Position numbers and translations under genes: made by a program. The notes under the pieces were generated by a model that searched no databases, had not been told where the DNA came from, and worked only from the letters and a program-made list of their open reading frames with translations. Positions 37,794 through 46,726 of a stretch of DNA of 64,000 nucleotides are shown here, piece by piece. The stretch's first letter is position 1; each line of letters begins with the position of its first letter. The stretch lies in the NCBI GenBank assembly GCA_900472785.1, contig UCJH01000028.1:169031-233030 (forward strand). Reading direction: 5' to 3'. This DNA comes from Hyphomicrobiales bacterium (GTDB lineage Bacteria; Pseudomonadota; Alphaproteobacteria; Rhizobiales; Rhizobiaceae).

Positions 37794-39488
37794 TTACTGT
37801 TTCTGGTGCGGCTTGTTCGTTTCGAGTACCGCGCTCAGGGCCTCCGACAATTCCGACAGCTCATAGGGCTTGCGCAGAATTTTGATGCCCTGAGCATCGG
37901 CGGCTTGCTTTGCAGCTTCCAAGTAACCGCTAGTCAGCAGAATGGGAAGGTCCCCGCGTCGCTTATGAATTTCCTGAGCAAGCTCTACGCCGTTCATGCC
38001 CCCCGGCATCATGATGTCGGAGAAAACAACGTCGATTGTCCGACCGTTCGCCAGCGCGCCAAGCGCTGCTGCTGCGGACGCCGCTCTTATGACCTGATAG
38101 CCAAGCTCGTCCAGCATTTCGCCGACGAGTGCGGCCACCTCCTCGTCGTCCTCGACGAGCAACACGGAGCCTGCTTGGGAAGGGCGCCGGCGCTCGACAT
38201 GAAGATCGACCAGATGATGCTGGTCTGGCGCGGGGTCCTTTGTCGAGCGCGGAAGCAGCATCGTGATTGTTGTCCCGCGACCGATGGCACTGTCGATTTC
38301 GATCGTTCCTCCGGACTGTTTTACAAAGCCATGCACCTGAGCCAGGCCGAGGCCGGACCCCTTGCCAATATCCTTGGTGGTGAAGAAGGGCTCGAATACG
38401 CGTGACTGTACTTCCCGGGTCATCCCCGTGCCATTGTCGCTGATGGAGAGCCGGACGAAGTCCCTTGCCGCATCGCTACCTTTAACGGAAGCATTTGAAG
38501 CAGTGATACGGATCGTGCCGCCGTTTGGCATCGCGTCACGGGCATTAACCGCAAGGTTTAGAACGACGAGTTCGAGCTCGCTGGCATCGACCTCGACCGG
38601 CCATAGGCCGGCGGCGAAATCGAAAGCCACTTCAACGTCGCCTCTTAGGCTGCGGTCGAGCAACTCGCGCATGCCGCCAATCTGGCGCTCAAGATCGACG
38701 GTCTGCGGCTTAAGTTCCTGGCGCCGCGAAAACGCGAGCAATTGCCGGGTGAGCCCCGACCCTCGCGCGGCTGCCTGCCGCATACCATCCATCAACCGTT
38801 TTTTTCGTGCCGAGTCGGTCTGTCGATCGAGCATCTCCAATCCTCCGGAGATGACCATCAGGAGATTGTTGAAGTCGTGGGCTACTCCACCCGTCAGCTG
38901 TCCGATGGCCTCGATCTTTTGCGCCTGCCGCAGCTTCTCTTCGACCAGAGCTTTGTTTGCCATCTGATCGCGCAGCGCCTCGTTGGCCGCTTTGAGCTCT
39001 TGCGTCCGGTTGGCAACCTGCGTTTCGAGTTCCTGCGCCGCGTGCTCACGTTCCTCAAGCAGGGTTCGAAGCTCTAGCTGGCGCCGACGCGCCCGAAGGG
39101 TCGCCTGAACCGTGCTGACGAGGGTGATGGTCTGGACAGGCCGCTCCAGGAAAGAGACGTTGCGAAGCCCGCTCATCAGCCGCTGGCGCCATCCGGCTAT
39201 GCCGGGTTGATCCTGTCGACTGGTAAGGACGATGAACGGCAGATCGGACCAGGCCGCCTGACGCTCAACCCACGTGAATAGCGAGCCTGCATCGCTTCCA
39301 AACAGCGCCTCTTCGGCAATGAAGGCGGCCGCCGCACCTCGCGTTAAAGCCTCGACGAGAGCGGCGAGATCGGAACAAGCCTCAGCGGCAACGCCGCTTC
39401 GCCTCAAGAGCTCGACAGAGGCCGCGGCGTCCCTGCCGATCGGCGCGAGGACGATAACCGGTGCAAGATCATGCTCAGACACTGCCAT
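37794..39488 (-). CDS. Hybrid histidine kinase with degenerate receiver, KaiC-linked
   Basis: This 564-residue protein has an N-terminal receiver-like domain (about 1-130) in which the phosphoacceptor position reads AAFIAEEAL (Glu) and the Lys loop reads FLERPV, so it is probably not phosphorylated. A coiled coil (EEREHAAQELETQVANRTQE) is followed by GQLTGGVAHDFNNLLMVISG with the phospho-His, an ATPase domain (NARDAMPNGG, DNGTGMTREV, GSGLGLAQVHG) and a C-terminal receiver (VLLVEDDEEVAAL, VVFSDIMMPGGMNG). The start overlaps the end of the KaiC-like gene by 14 bases; a GTG at 39482 is an alternative with better spacing to AAGG. Coupling suggests that the two proteins act together. Confidence 0.92.
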   Translation of the reverse strand: MAVSEHDLAPVIVLAPIGRDAAASVELLRRSGVAAEACSDLAALVEALTRGAAAAFIAEEALFGSDAGSLFTWVERQAAWSDLPFIVLTSRQDQPGIAGWRQRLMSGLRNVSFLERPVQTITLVSTVQATLRARRRQLELRTLLEEREHAAQELETQVANRTQELKAANEALRDQMANKALVEEKLRQAQKIEAIGQLTGGVAHDFNNLLMVISGGLEMLDRQTDSARKKRLMDGMRQAAARGSGLTRQLLAFSRRQELKPQTVDLERQIGGMRELLDRSLRGDVEVAFDFAAGLWPVEVDASELELVVLNLAVNARDAMPNGGTIRITASNASVKGSDAARDFVRLSISDNGTGMTREVQSRVFEPFFTTKDIGKGSGLGLAQVHGFVKQSGGTIEIDSAIGRGTTITMLLPRSTKDPAPDQHHLVDLHVERRRPSQAGSVLLVEDDEEVAALVGEMLDELGYQVIRAASAAAALGALANGRTIDVVFSDIMMPGGMNGVELAQEIHKRRGDLPILLTSGYLEAAKQAADAQGIKILRKPYELSELSEALSAVLETNKPHQKQ

Positions 39489-40995
39489 CCTTTCCGTTGG
39501 TCGCCTGCAACGGCAGCGCTGCGAACTGTGGTGTGCCGGCCAACACACCGGTGAACCCGGATGTTGGCTGTCCGATCTGGACGCCATTTTGCGAGAGCTT
39601 GAATTCGCGAACGGTATGCTCGTGCATCCCGCTGCGCTTCTTCACGACCGAAATCGCTCGCCGCACCGATCCCGCGGTCTCGAAGTAGCGCAACATGATG
39701 ACAGAATCGCTCAGATAGCTGAGATCAAGCGGAGCTTCCAGCGGGCCGACCAATCCGTGCTGTGCAAGCACGAGGATCGTCAGAACGCCGCGCTGGCCGA
39801 GATAGGTCAAAAGCTCGTGCATCTGCAGAATGAGAAAACGCTCGTCGGGCATAGCATTCAGGTAGCCGTTCAAGCTGTCGATAACGACAACTCTCGCGCC
39901 GTCGACCTCAACGCTGCGCTGGACATTTGCGGCAAACTCACCCGGGGCCATCTCGGCCGGATCGATCTGCTGCAAGCGGATCCGGCCGGATTCCAGATGG
40001 GTCTGAAGATCAAGGCCGAGGGTCCGCGCCCGCGCTTCAAGTGTACCCCGACCTTCGTCGAAGGCGTAGAAGACCGCATGCTCTCCTCTGTCGGCGGCAG
40101 CCAAGGCATAGGTGAGTGCGAGAGAAGATTTGCCCACGCCGGCGGCACCCAGGAACAGGGCATTGGTACCGCGCTCCAGTCCACCTCCCAGCATCTCGTC
40201 GAGGTCGGTATTGCCGCTCGGAGTGAACTCGACATCGAACGTTTTGTCATCGTGTCCGGAAGCGATCAGGCGGGGATATACCTGCAACCCGCCTTTTTCG
40301 ATCATGAAGTCATGGTAGCCGCCGCGAAACTTGATGCCGCGCATTTTCACGACCCTGAGGCGCCGGCGCTCTGCGCCGTAATCGACGGCATTCTGCTCCA
40401 GCAACAAGACACCGTGGGAGATCGAATGCAATTGCAGGTCGTTTTGTTGCGAGGAGAGGTCATCGAGTAGAATGACCGTGCATTGCCGGCTGGTGAAGAA
40501 GTGCTTCAAGGCGAGAACCTGTCGGCGGTAGCGCAGCGGGCTTTGCGCGAGCAGCCTCAGCTCCGAAAGGCTGTCAATCACGATCCGCCGCGGATTGAAC
40601 CCCTTCACCTTGTCCAGAATAAGCTTCGTGGTCTCGTTGAGCTCCATTTCGGCCGGATGAAAAACCGTCAGCTCTCGCTCTGGGTCAAGAGTAGTCTCGG
40701 GAGGAACAAGCTCGAAGACATCCACGTCGCGCAGCGACCATCCGTGACGCCGGGCCACCAATTGGAGCTCCTTCAGGGTTTCCGACAATGTGACGTAAAG
40801 AACCCGCTCGCCCTGACGCGCGCCCTCAAGCAAAAACTGCAGAGCTATCGTGGTCTTGCCGGTTCCAGGGCGGCCTTCATACAAGTACAGACGGTTTTCG
40901 TCCAAACCGCCACCCAGAATTACGTCGAGACCCGCTGCGCCGGTCGAAATCCGCGGAGGATCGATGTCGTCTGTCTCGTCAAACTCATCCGTCAT
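39475..40995 (-). CDS. KaiC-like double RecA-fold ATPase
   Basis: This 506-residue protein has two tandem KaiC domains. CI (about 15-245) carries Walker A GRPGTGKTT and TLSETLKEL, where KaiC has two catalytic glutamates but only the second remains; CII (about 255-490) carries GAAGVGKSS and AFDEGRGTL (Asp-Glu). Walker B sites are IVIDSLSEL and VVVIDSLNGYL. At the KaiC autophosphorylation site, LSYLSDSVIMLRY keeps the Ser431 equivalent but has Tyr for Thr432. No kaiA or kaiB is present. The gene overlaps a hybrid kinase gene, so it probably acts as an ATP-state input to phosphorelay signalling; a timing role is unproven. Confidence 0.93.
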   Translation of the reverse strand: MTDEFDETDDIDPPRISTGAAGLDVILGGGLDENRLYLYEGRPGTGKTTIALQFLLEGARQGERVLYVTLSETLKELQLVARRHGWSLRDVDVFELVPPETTLDPERELTVFHPAEMELNETTKLILDKVKGFNPRRIVIDSLSELRLLAQSPLRYRRQVLALKHFFTSRQCTVILLDDLSSQQNDLQLHSISHGVLLLEQNAVDYGAERRRLRVVKMRGIKFRGGYHDFMIEKGGLQVYPRLIASGHDDKTFDVEFTPSGNTDLDEMLGGGLERGTNALFLGAAGVGKSSLALTYALAAADRGEHAVFYAFDEGRGTLEARARTLGLDLQTHLESGRIRLQQIDPAEMAPGEFAANVQRSVEVDGARVVVIDSLNGYLNAMPDERFLILQMHELLTYLGQRGVLTILVLAQHGLVGPLEAPLDLSYLSDSVIMLRYFETAGSVRRAISVVKKRSGMHEHTVREFKLSQNGVQIGQPTSGFTGVLAGTPQFAALPLQATNGKDGSV

Positions 40996-41028
40996 TTTGT
41001 AACCCTACCTATTCGTCGCCGGAATACT

Positions 41029-41055
41029 GAACGCCCCCGTTACGTTTCAAGTTCC
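41029..41055 (-). promoter_or_regulatory. Weak EcfG-type promoter candidate for the KaiC-like operon
   Basis: GGAAC-N18-CGTT on the minus strand; the spacer is one base longer than the accepted range. The -10 lies 34 bases from the start at 40995. Confidence 0.3.
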
Positions 41056-41160
41056 CTGTTTCGTGCCGTTCGCCTCCTCGCCCGTTAGCAGACTTGCAGT
41101 ATGAGGCGCCGATCGTACGGATCTCTATTGCTGCCTCGTCACGGAATGCCAAAATGGGAT

Positions 41161-43092
41161 TCAGCGAGATTTCACAGCGGCCGCGAGCGCGTCATTCAGT
41201 TGCTTTTGGCTGAAGGGCTTGGGCAGTCGTGCAAGATCCGCCCCTTCTCCGCCCGGCAATTCCGCATACCCTGTCGCAAGGATCACCGCGATTTCAGGAT
41301 GCTGCGCGCGCAGCTGCCTGGCCAACTCCGCTCCCGTCATGTGAGGCATGGCGTGGTCGGTAATCAAAATGTCGGGGAGGGGCCTATGCTGAAGAAGCCT
41401 CAGAGCCTCCTCGCCTGAATTGGCTTCCAGCACCTTATGTCCGAGGTCCTCGAGCATAAAGACTGTATTCATCAGGACGAGGCTATCGTCATCGACTGCC
41501 ATCACCGTTAGCGACGGTAACGGACCTTCTCCCGGGACTTGTTCGACAGGCTCCGGCGCGGCGGTTGCCTTCGCCACGGGAAGCCATAGTTCTGCAGTCG
41601 TACCCTGGCCAACGGTCGACTTCATCAGCAGCTTTCCGCCTGACTGAGCCATCAGACCTTGCACCATGGGCAATCCGAGGCCCGTCCCCTTACCAATGCC
41701 CTTGGTGGTAAAGAAGGGCGTCGTTGCCTTCTCCAAGGTTTCGGCGTCCATGCCTTCGCCTTCGTCCTTGACGGAAAGACAGACATATTCGCCGGCCGCA
41801 AGGTCCGGGACCTGTTTCGGCTTCAGCGAATGTCTGCAGGCCGAGACGGCAATCGTACCACCCTCCGGCATAGCGTCGCGGGCATTAACGACGAGGTTAA
41901 GCAAGGCACTCTCGAGTTGGTTCGGATCGGAGAGGACCGGGGGAAGGGAAAGCGGGAATATGGTGCTGATCTCGATGGTCGGGCCAATGGTTCTTTGCAG
42001 CAACTCGGCCATCTCGCGGACGAGAGAAGGCGCGTCGACTGCCTCAAGCTTAAGGTCCTGCTTGCGAGAAAATGCGAGCAAACGTTGCGTCAGAGACGCC
42101 CCGCGCTTGGCGCCGGCGATCGCATTGTCGATGAGCTCGACGACATTCTGGCCTTCGAGCGCCCTTTTTCGGGCGATCTCGAGACTGCCGAGGATTGCCA
42201 TCAGAAGATTGTTGAAGTCATGTGCCACGCCACCGGTCAATTGTCCGACAGCCTCCATCTTCTGCGCCTGAAACAGTTCCTGCTGCGCCTGTTCGAGGGC
42301 TTGCTGGGCTTGGCGCTTCTCGGTGATGTCGCGTGTGACCTTGGCGAAGCCGACGATCTTGCCGTCCTCGAGCTGAATGGCGTCGATGATGACGTTGGCC
42401 CAGAAGCGCGTGCCGTCCTTGCGGACGCGCCAGCCTTCCTTTTCGTAGCGTCCTTCCTTTGCAGCGATTTCCAAAGCCTTTCTCGGAAGTTCATCAGCAC
42501 GGTCTTCCTCGACGTAGAAGCGCGAGAAGTGCTGGCCGATGATCTCCTCAGGTTCGTATCCCTTGATACGTTGGGCGCCGGCATTCCAAGTTGAAACGTT
42601 ACCTTCCGGGTCCAGCATATAGATGGCATAGTCGGTGACGCCTTGGATCAACAAGCGAAACTGGTCTTCGCTTCGTTTCAAAACCTCTTCTGCAATCTTC
42701 CTCTCTGAAAGATCGCGCGTGATCTTGGCAAATCCAAGCAATTGACCGTGCTGATCCCGGATCGCATCGATGACGACATGCGCCCAGAATCGCTCGCCGT
42801 CCTTACGAACGCGCCATCCCTCGGCTTCGAATCGCCCTTCGGTCTCAGCCGTCAAAAGAGCCTTGGCTGGAATTCCGGCAGCCAGATCTTCCGGCGTGTA
42901 GAACCGTGAAAAGTGTTCCCCGAGGATTTCGGACTCTGTATAGCCCTTGAAGCGCTGGGCGCCGGCGTTCCAGCTCGATATCCGACCCTCGGTGTCGAGC
43001 ATGTAAATAGCATAATCGGTAATAGCATCGACTAGCAGGCGGTACCGCCCCTCCATGGACGCCGCCTGTAACGTCGCAACATGTGAAGTCAC
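41161..43092 (-). CDS. PAS-PAS hybrid histidine kinase
   Basis: This 643-residue soluble kinase has two nearly duplicate PAS domains (about 14-130 and 140-260: DYAIYMLDTEGRISSWNAGA / DYAIYMLDPEGNVSTWNAGA; both with HFSRFY), then GQLTGGVAHDFNNLLMAILG with the phospho-His, an ATPase domain (NARDAMPEGG, DEGEGMDAETL, GTGLGLPMVQG) and a receiver (VMAVDDDSLVLM, ILITDHAMPHMTG). An EcfG-type promoter lies 115 bases upstream. It sits 165 bp upstream of the KaiC-like gene on the same strand and may be co-expressed with it. The PAS ligand is unknown. Confidence 0.93.
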   Translation of the reverse strand: MTSHVATLQAASMEGRYRLLVDAITDYAIYMLDTEGRISSWNAGAQRFKGYTESEILGEHFSRFYTPEDLAAGIPAKALLTAETEGRFEAEGWRVRKDGERFWAHVVIDAIRDQHGQLLGFAKITRDLSERKIAEEVLKRSEDQFRLLIQGVTDYAIYMLDPEGNVSTWNAGAQRIKGYEPEEIIGQHFSRFYVEEDRADELPRKALEIAAKEGRYEKEGWRVRKDGTRFWANVIIDAIQLEDGKIVGFAKVTRDITEKRQAQQALEQAQQELFQAQKMEAVGQLTGGVAHDFNNLLMAILGSLEIARKRALEGQNVVELIDNAIAGAKRGASLTQRLLAFSRKQDLKLEAVDAPSLVREMAELLQRTIGPTIEISTIFPLSLPPVLSDPNQLESALLNLVVNARDAMPEGGTIAVSACRHSLKPKQVPDLAAGEYVCLSVKDEGEGMDAETLEKATTPFFTTKGIGKGTGLGLPMVQGLMAQSGGKLLMKSTVGQGTTAELWLPVAKATAAPEPVEQVPGEGPLPSLTVMAVDDDSLVLMNTVFMLEDLGHKVLEANSGEEALRLLQHRPLPDILITDHAMPHMTGAELARQLRAQHPEIAVILATGYAELPGGEGADLARLPKPFSQKQLNDALAAAVKSR

Positions 43093-43206
43093 TTAATTCC
43101 CTTCCCCAAAGACCGGCGGCCTTCCCTCACAGCCTTAAGATCGCGCTTTCAGCGACTTTAAAGCCGCGGACCCCGATGGTGAGCTCTTTGGCCGACAACC
43201 CACCAA

Positions 43207-43231
43207 AACGCACTGCGAGGTCTTTGGTTCC
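43207..43231 (-). promoter_or_regulatory. EcfG/RpoE2-type promoter for the PAS kinase
   Basis: GGAAC-N16-CGTT on the minus strand is a full consensus match; it lies 115 bases before the start at 43092. Confidence 0.6.
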
Positions 43232-43666
43232 GAGGCTTTATAAGCGCGGCCGAGCCGAGCCACTTGCACTGCGCCTAACGCTTGCGCGACCGTCATTGCC
43301 AGACGATGGCCGCGCCACTCTTTGCCTCACCGGTCAGGGGTAACGCCAGTAGAGCAAAAGCAACCGGCGCGGCGGCTTGAGGTGCGGTCGGCAAAGCATT
43401 CGAAACGAACCAGCGGCCAACAATTCTTACGGGGTGGCTCAAAGAAGCAGCGCGATCAGAGTTGATGGGTACCTCGGTTCTTCCAGGTCGGTCGCACTTC
43501 GACGCTGCGAGCTTTTAGGGATAGTGACGAATCCGATTTTGCGGGAAGACCAAAGTCTATGAAGAATGGTCCTCGGTCGCACAAGTGTGTCAATCTCAGG
43601 TATTTTTGAAACCGACAAAGGGGATGGGACCTTTCAACCCGACAACGCTTAGTGGGTGCCAGTCCT
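43232..43666. other. Intergenic region between divergent stress promoters
   Basis: These roughly 430 bases contain no frame with a ribosome site or recognisable motif. They separate two divergently oriented EcfG-type promoters. Confidence 0.5.
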
Positions 43667-43692
43667 GGAACCCAGGCTTCAAGAATGACGTT
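43667..43692 (+). promoter_or_regulatory. EcfG/RpoE2-type promoter for the 219-aa membrane protein
   Basis: GGAAC-N17-CGTT, a full consensus match, ends 37 bases before the GTG start at 43729. Confidence 0.75.
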
Positions 43693-43728
43693 TTCCTGCC
43701 GAGTGGTTAAAGCGGGAAAGGGAAAATT

Positions 43729-44388
43729 GTGCGGTCAATCAAAGATAATGGGCTGACAATCGTTCTTCTGGTGCTAACCGTTGCGACCATCCTGGGAATG
43801 CTTCTGACGGGATGGCAGGTTAACAACGAGGAAATCGCCCAGCATGGCGGCATGCCGCTTTCGCTCGCAGTTTACGCTCTATCGGGACACTTCCTGTCGG
43901 CCATCTTCGAAAACTGGGAAAGCGAGTTCCTGCAGATGTCGGCCTACGTAATGCTGACGGCAATGCTGTTCCAGCGCGGTTCAGCTGAATCAAAGGATCC
44001 TGATCAGCCCGCTTCTCAGGATGAAGATCCCTCATCAAAGAGCGGCAACCGGGATGCTCCTTGGCCCGTCCGGGTTGGTGGATTGGCGCGGACGCTTTAC
44101 TCCTATTCGCTGGGCATTGCGCTCGCTTTGCTGTTCGTCGCCAGCTTCATTCTCCACCTCCGCTATAGTGCTGCAGCGGAAAACGCGGAAGCTGCGATGC
44201 ATGGCCAGCCAGCGCAGTCGATGATGGAGCATCTCGCCAGCGCACAGTTCTGGTTTGAATCATTTCAAAACTGGCAGTCCGAATTCCTATCAACGGCAGT
44301 GATCGTGGTGCTATCGATACTCTTGAGGTTTCGAGGTTCGCCCGAATCCAAACCCGTCGCCGCTCCGCATTCCGAGACCGGAAGTTGA
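43729..44388 (+). CDS. DUF6766-like membrane protein with internal duplication
   Basis: This 219-residue protein starts at GTG after AAGGGA. It has four hydrophobic segments in two similar halves: the first half contains SAIFENWESEFLQMSAYVML, the second FESFQNWQSEFLSTAVIVVL, each preceded by a membrane helix and followed by a short RGS-ESK tail. The halves are joined by a polar linker (about residues 86-110). Homologues are annotated DUF6766, of unknown function. A consensus EcfG promoter directly upstream makes it a general stress gene. Confidence 0.85.
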   Translation: MRSIKDNGLTIVLLVLTVATILGMLLTGWQVNNEEIAQHGGMPLSLAVYALSGHFLSAIFENWESEFLQMSAYVMLTAMLFQRGSAESKDPDQPASQDEDPSSKSGNRDAPWPVRVGGLARTLYSYSLGIALALLFVASFILHLRYSAAAENAEAAMHGQPAQSMMEHLASAQFWFESFQNWQSEFLSTAVIVVLSILLRFRGSPESKPVAAPHSETGS

Positions 44389-44422
44389 TCGGATTTTTTG
44401 ACGCTAAGCGCTCATGGAGAGA

Positions 44423-45496
44423 TTAAGGCCGGTCCTGCATTCGTGCCCCCACATGGTCCAAAGATGGGAGGTCTATGACCAGCAATAGTCCATCGTCGCG
44501 CCAGTCGCGAGAGATCCGGCCTCCCAACTGCTTCTCAACGACAGCACTTAGCAGTACGTTACCGAAGCCGCGTCCTGGCTCCTGGTTTGAACGAGCGGTG
44601 CCAAACTCATGCCAGATCAACGTCAAACCTCTGTCATGGGTTTCCCAAGTGATCCTGAGCCGTCCCTTCACGTGTGCGATCGCTCCGTGAACAGCCGCAT
44701 TCGCAGCCAGCTCATGGATAGCCAGCCCGATTGGCTGAGCTGAAGGTGCAGGAACCATGACCGCGGGACCGGCGATCTCGATGTTGCGGCTCCCGAACAC
44801 CTGTGCCTGAGCGCGTATGATCTCGGTCAGTTCGACTTCCTGCCAATTTTTTTCCGAAAGGAGGATGTGCGTGCGCGAAAGGGCCTGGACACGCTGCTGG
44901 ACGGACGCGGCATTATCGGATTTCGAGAGACGCACGATGCTATCGACGATTGCCAAAACATTCTTTGTCCGATGATCAACTTCGAGGAGGAGCCGGTGCT
45001 CGGCGTCTTCGAGCGTTTGAATCCGGCGATAGTCGGTGACGTCGACCTGCGAAGCAAAATAGTAGGCAAGTTCGCCATGCTCATCGTGAATCGGGCTCAG
45101 GTGCAATTGGTTCCAGAATTGCGTACCGTCTTTCTTGTAGTTCAGAATTTCGGTGGTCATTTCGCGCTGCTGGGCAATGGCTGCACGAATCTGTGCGATT
45201 GCCGTCTTGGACGTCGCTTCTCCCTGAAGGAGCCGGCAGTTTTTGCCAAGAAGGTCCTCGGCGGTGTAGCCGGTCAGATCGAGAAAGGCATCGTTCGCCA
45301 GCACAATCGGAAATTCAGGTCCCCGTGCATCGGAGACGACCATCGGCATCCTTGTGCGCTGGAAGGCGAAAGCAGCGAGTTCTTTACGGTCAACCATTCC
45401 TTGTTTTGTCGCCGCGGCAGGATTGTCGCCATGAATGTCGGATGGTTGGGAACGAGACAATGTTGACCTCAAGACGCTTCGCGAGGCTAAACGCAA
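44423..45496 (-). CDS. LOV-domain HWE-family histidine kinase (blue-light sensor)
   Basis: The protein (up to 357 residues) has a PAS/LOV domain with the flavin-adduct motif GKNCRLLQG (canonical GRNCRFLQ) and LNYKKDGTQFWNQLHLSPIH, then an HWE-type dimerisation helix (EVDHRTKNVLAIVDSIVRLS, phospho-His in HRTKN) and an ATPase domain with IHELAANAAVHGAI and GRGFGNVLLSAVV. The start is uncertain: TTG at 45496, TTG about 45460 behind GAGG, or ATG at 45397. Brucella and rhizobial LOV-HWE kinases respond to blue light and feed the PhyR/EcfG stress pathway, which fits this neighbourhood. Confidence 0.9.
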   Translation of the reverse strand: MRLASRSVLRSTLSRSQPSDIHGDNPAAATKQGMVDRKELAAFAFQRTRMPMVVSDARGPEFPIVLANDAFLDLTGYTAEDLLGKNCRLLQGEATSKTAIAQIRAAIAQQREMTTEILNYKKDGTQFWNQLHLSPIHDEHGELAYYFASQVDVTDYRRIQTLEDAEHRLLLEVDHRTKNVLAIVDSIVRLSKSDNAASVQQRVQALSRTHILLSEKNWQEVELTEIIRAQAQVFGSRNIEIAGPAVMVPAPSAQPIGLAIHELAANAAVHGAIAHVKGRLRITWETHDRGLTLIWHEFGTARSNQEPGRGFGNVLLSAVVEKQLGGRISRDWRDDGLLLVIDLPSLDHVGARMQDRP

Positions 45497-45735
45497 TCCT
45501 CGTAGAATTGTTTCGCACGTGACGGGACAAGGGTATGTCAGCGCGAATGAAAATTGTGTTGGAATTCCGCTGCCTGTCTAAGGCCTGTGGTTTGGCCCAA
45601 AGCGGCATGAAAACAATGGGAGGCTTCCACTCCCGCACTCAATCGGTTTCGGGATCGCCTTTCGGGTCTTGGATCACGCAGTCTGCGACTGACCAAGCGT
45701 AAGCATTAGGGATTCAGATAGTGGACCACCCGCAG

Positions 45736-46638
45736 CTAGGCCAGTTCGATCAACATGTTCAAGAAGGCGCGAACCGATGGGTTGGTGCGTCGGCTTTCGG
45801 GCCAAATAGCAGTGATATTGTGCCGGTCCACGGCAAACTCGGACAGAATGGGGATCAACTCGCCGCGTCTGACCCAAGGCGCAGCCGCGAAGCTCGTGCC
45901 AATTCCGATGCCCGCTCCCGCAGCAATCGCCACTATGACCGCTTCGCTTGCATCGACGACGATACCGGAGGAAGGCACGATCTCGATTTCCCGTTCGCCA
46001 ATCCGGAAAGGCCATCGAAAGAGCTGGCCCGTGCTTTGGTAGCGCATATTCACCGTCTCATGCCCATCAAGGTCATCGGGATGCTCCGGCGCGCCGCGCG
46101 TGGCGAGATACTCCGAGGAAGCGTAGCAACAGAGCCGATGTGGCAAAAGCCGGCGCGACAAAAGGCGCGAGTCACCGAGCTCACCGATGCGGACAGCCAG
46201 ATCGATACCCTCCTCGATAAGGTCGACCATTTGGTCACTCAGCCGCAAGTCGATCGTCACCTTCGGGTGCAGCCTGCGGAATGCGGCAAGCGCCGGCGCA
46301 ATGACATGGAGGCCGATCGGCAGTGACGCTGCAATTCGCAGCGTGCCGGAAGGCTCCGCCCGCGCTGCCTTGGCCACCTGCTCGATTTCTTCCGCATCGC
46401 GCAGCAGACGCAGCGCGCGCTCATGCAGGTCACGTCCCTCGGCTGTCAAGGTCAGCGAGCGTGTCGTCCGCGTGAACAGCGAGACGCCGAGATGTTGTTC
46501 AAGTCGCTGAACGCTCTTGCTGATCGCCGAGGGCGAAATAGACAGCGATCGGGCGGCAGCAGTGTAGCTCCCCAAAGATCCAGCTTTTGCGAATGCCATA
46601 AGGCCGGTCAGCCTCTCCAGGCCTATTTGTTCCTTCAT
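45736..46638 (-). CDS. LysR-family transcriptional regulator
   Basis: This 300-residue LysR protein ([42 protein letters not shown]) belongs to the CrgA-like group. It is divergent from the quinone reductase gene at 46727 with 88 bp between starts, so it probably controls that gene and the monooxygenase behind it. Confidence 0.92.
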   Translation of the reverse strand: MKEQIGLERLTGLMAFAKAGSLGSYTAAARSLSISPSAISKSVQRLEQHLGVSLFTRTTRSLTLTAEGRDLHERALRLLRDAEEIEQVAKAARAEPSGTLRIAASLPIGLHVIAPALAAFRRLHPKVTIDLRLSDQMVDLIEEGIDLAVRIGELGDSRLLSRRLLPHRLCCYASSEYLATRGAPEHPDDLDGHETVNMRYQSTGQLFRWPFRIGEREIEIVPSSGIVVDASEAVIVAIAAGAGIGIGTSFAAAPWVRRGELIPILSEFAVDRHNITAIWPESRRTNPSVRAFLNMLIELA

Positions 46639-46726
46639 GGCACTATTAAAGCGAATGACGGCGCAATTATCAACGTCGGAACGTGAGGCTATCTTCTAAG
46701 GAGCAAATCGATCTCAAAGCGAGGCT

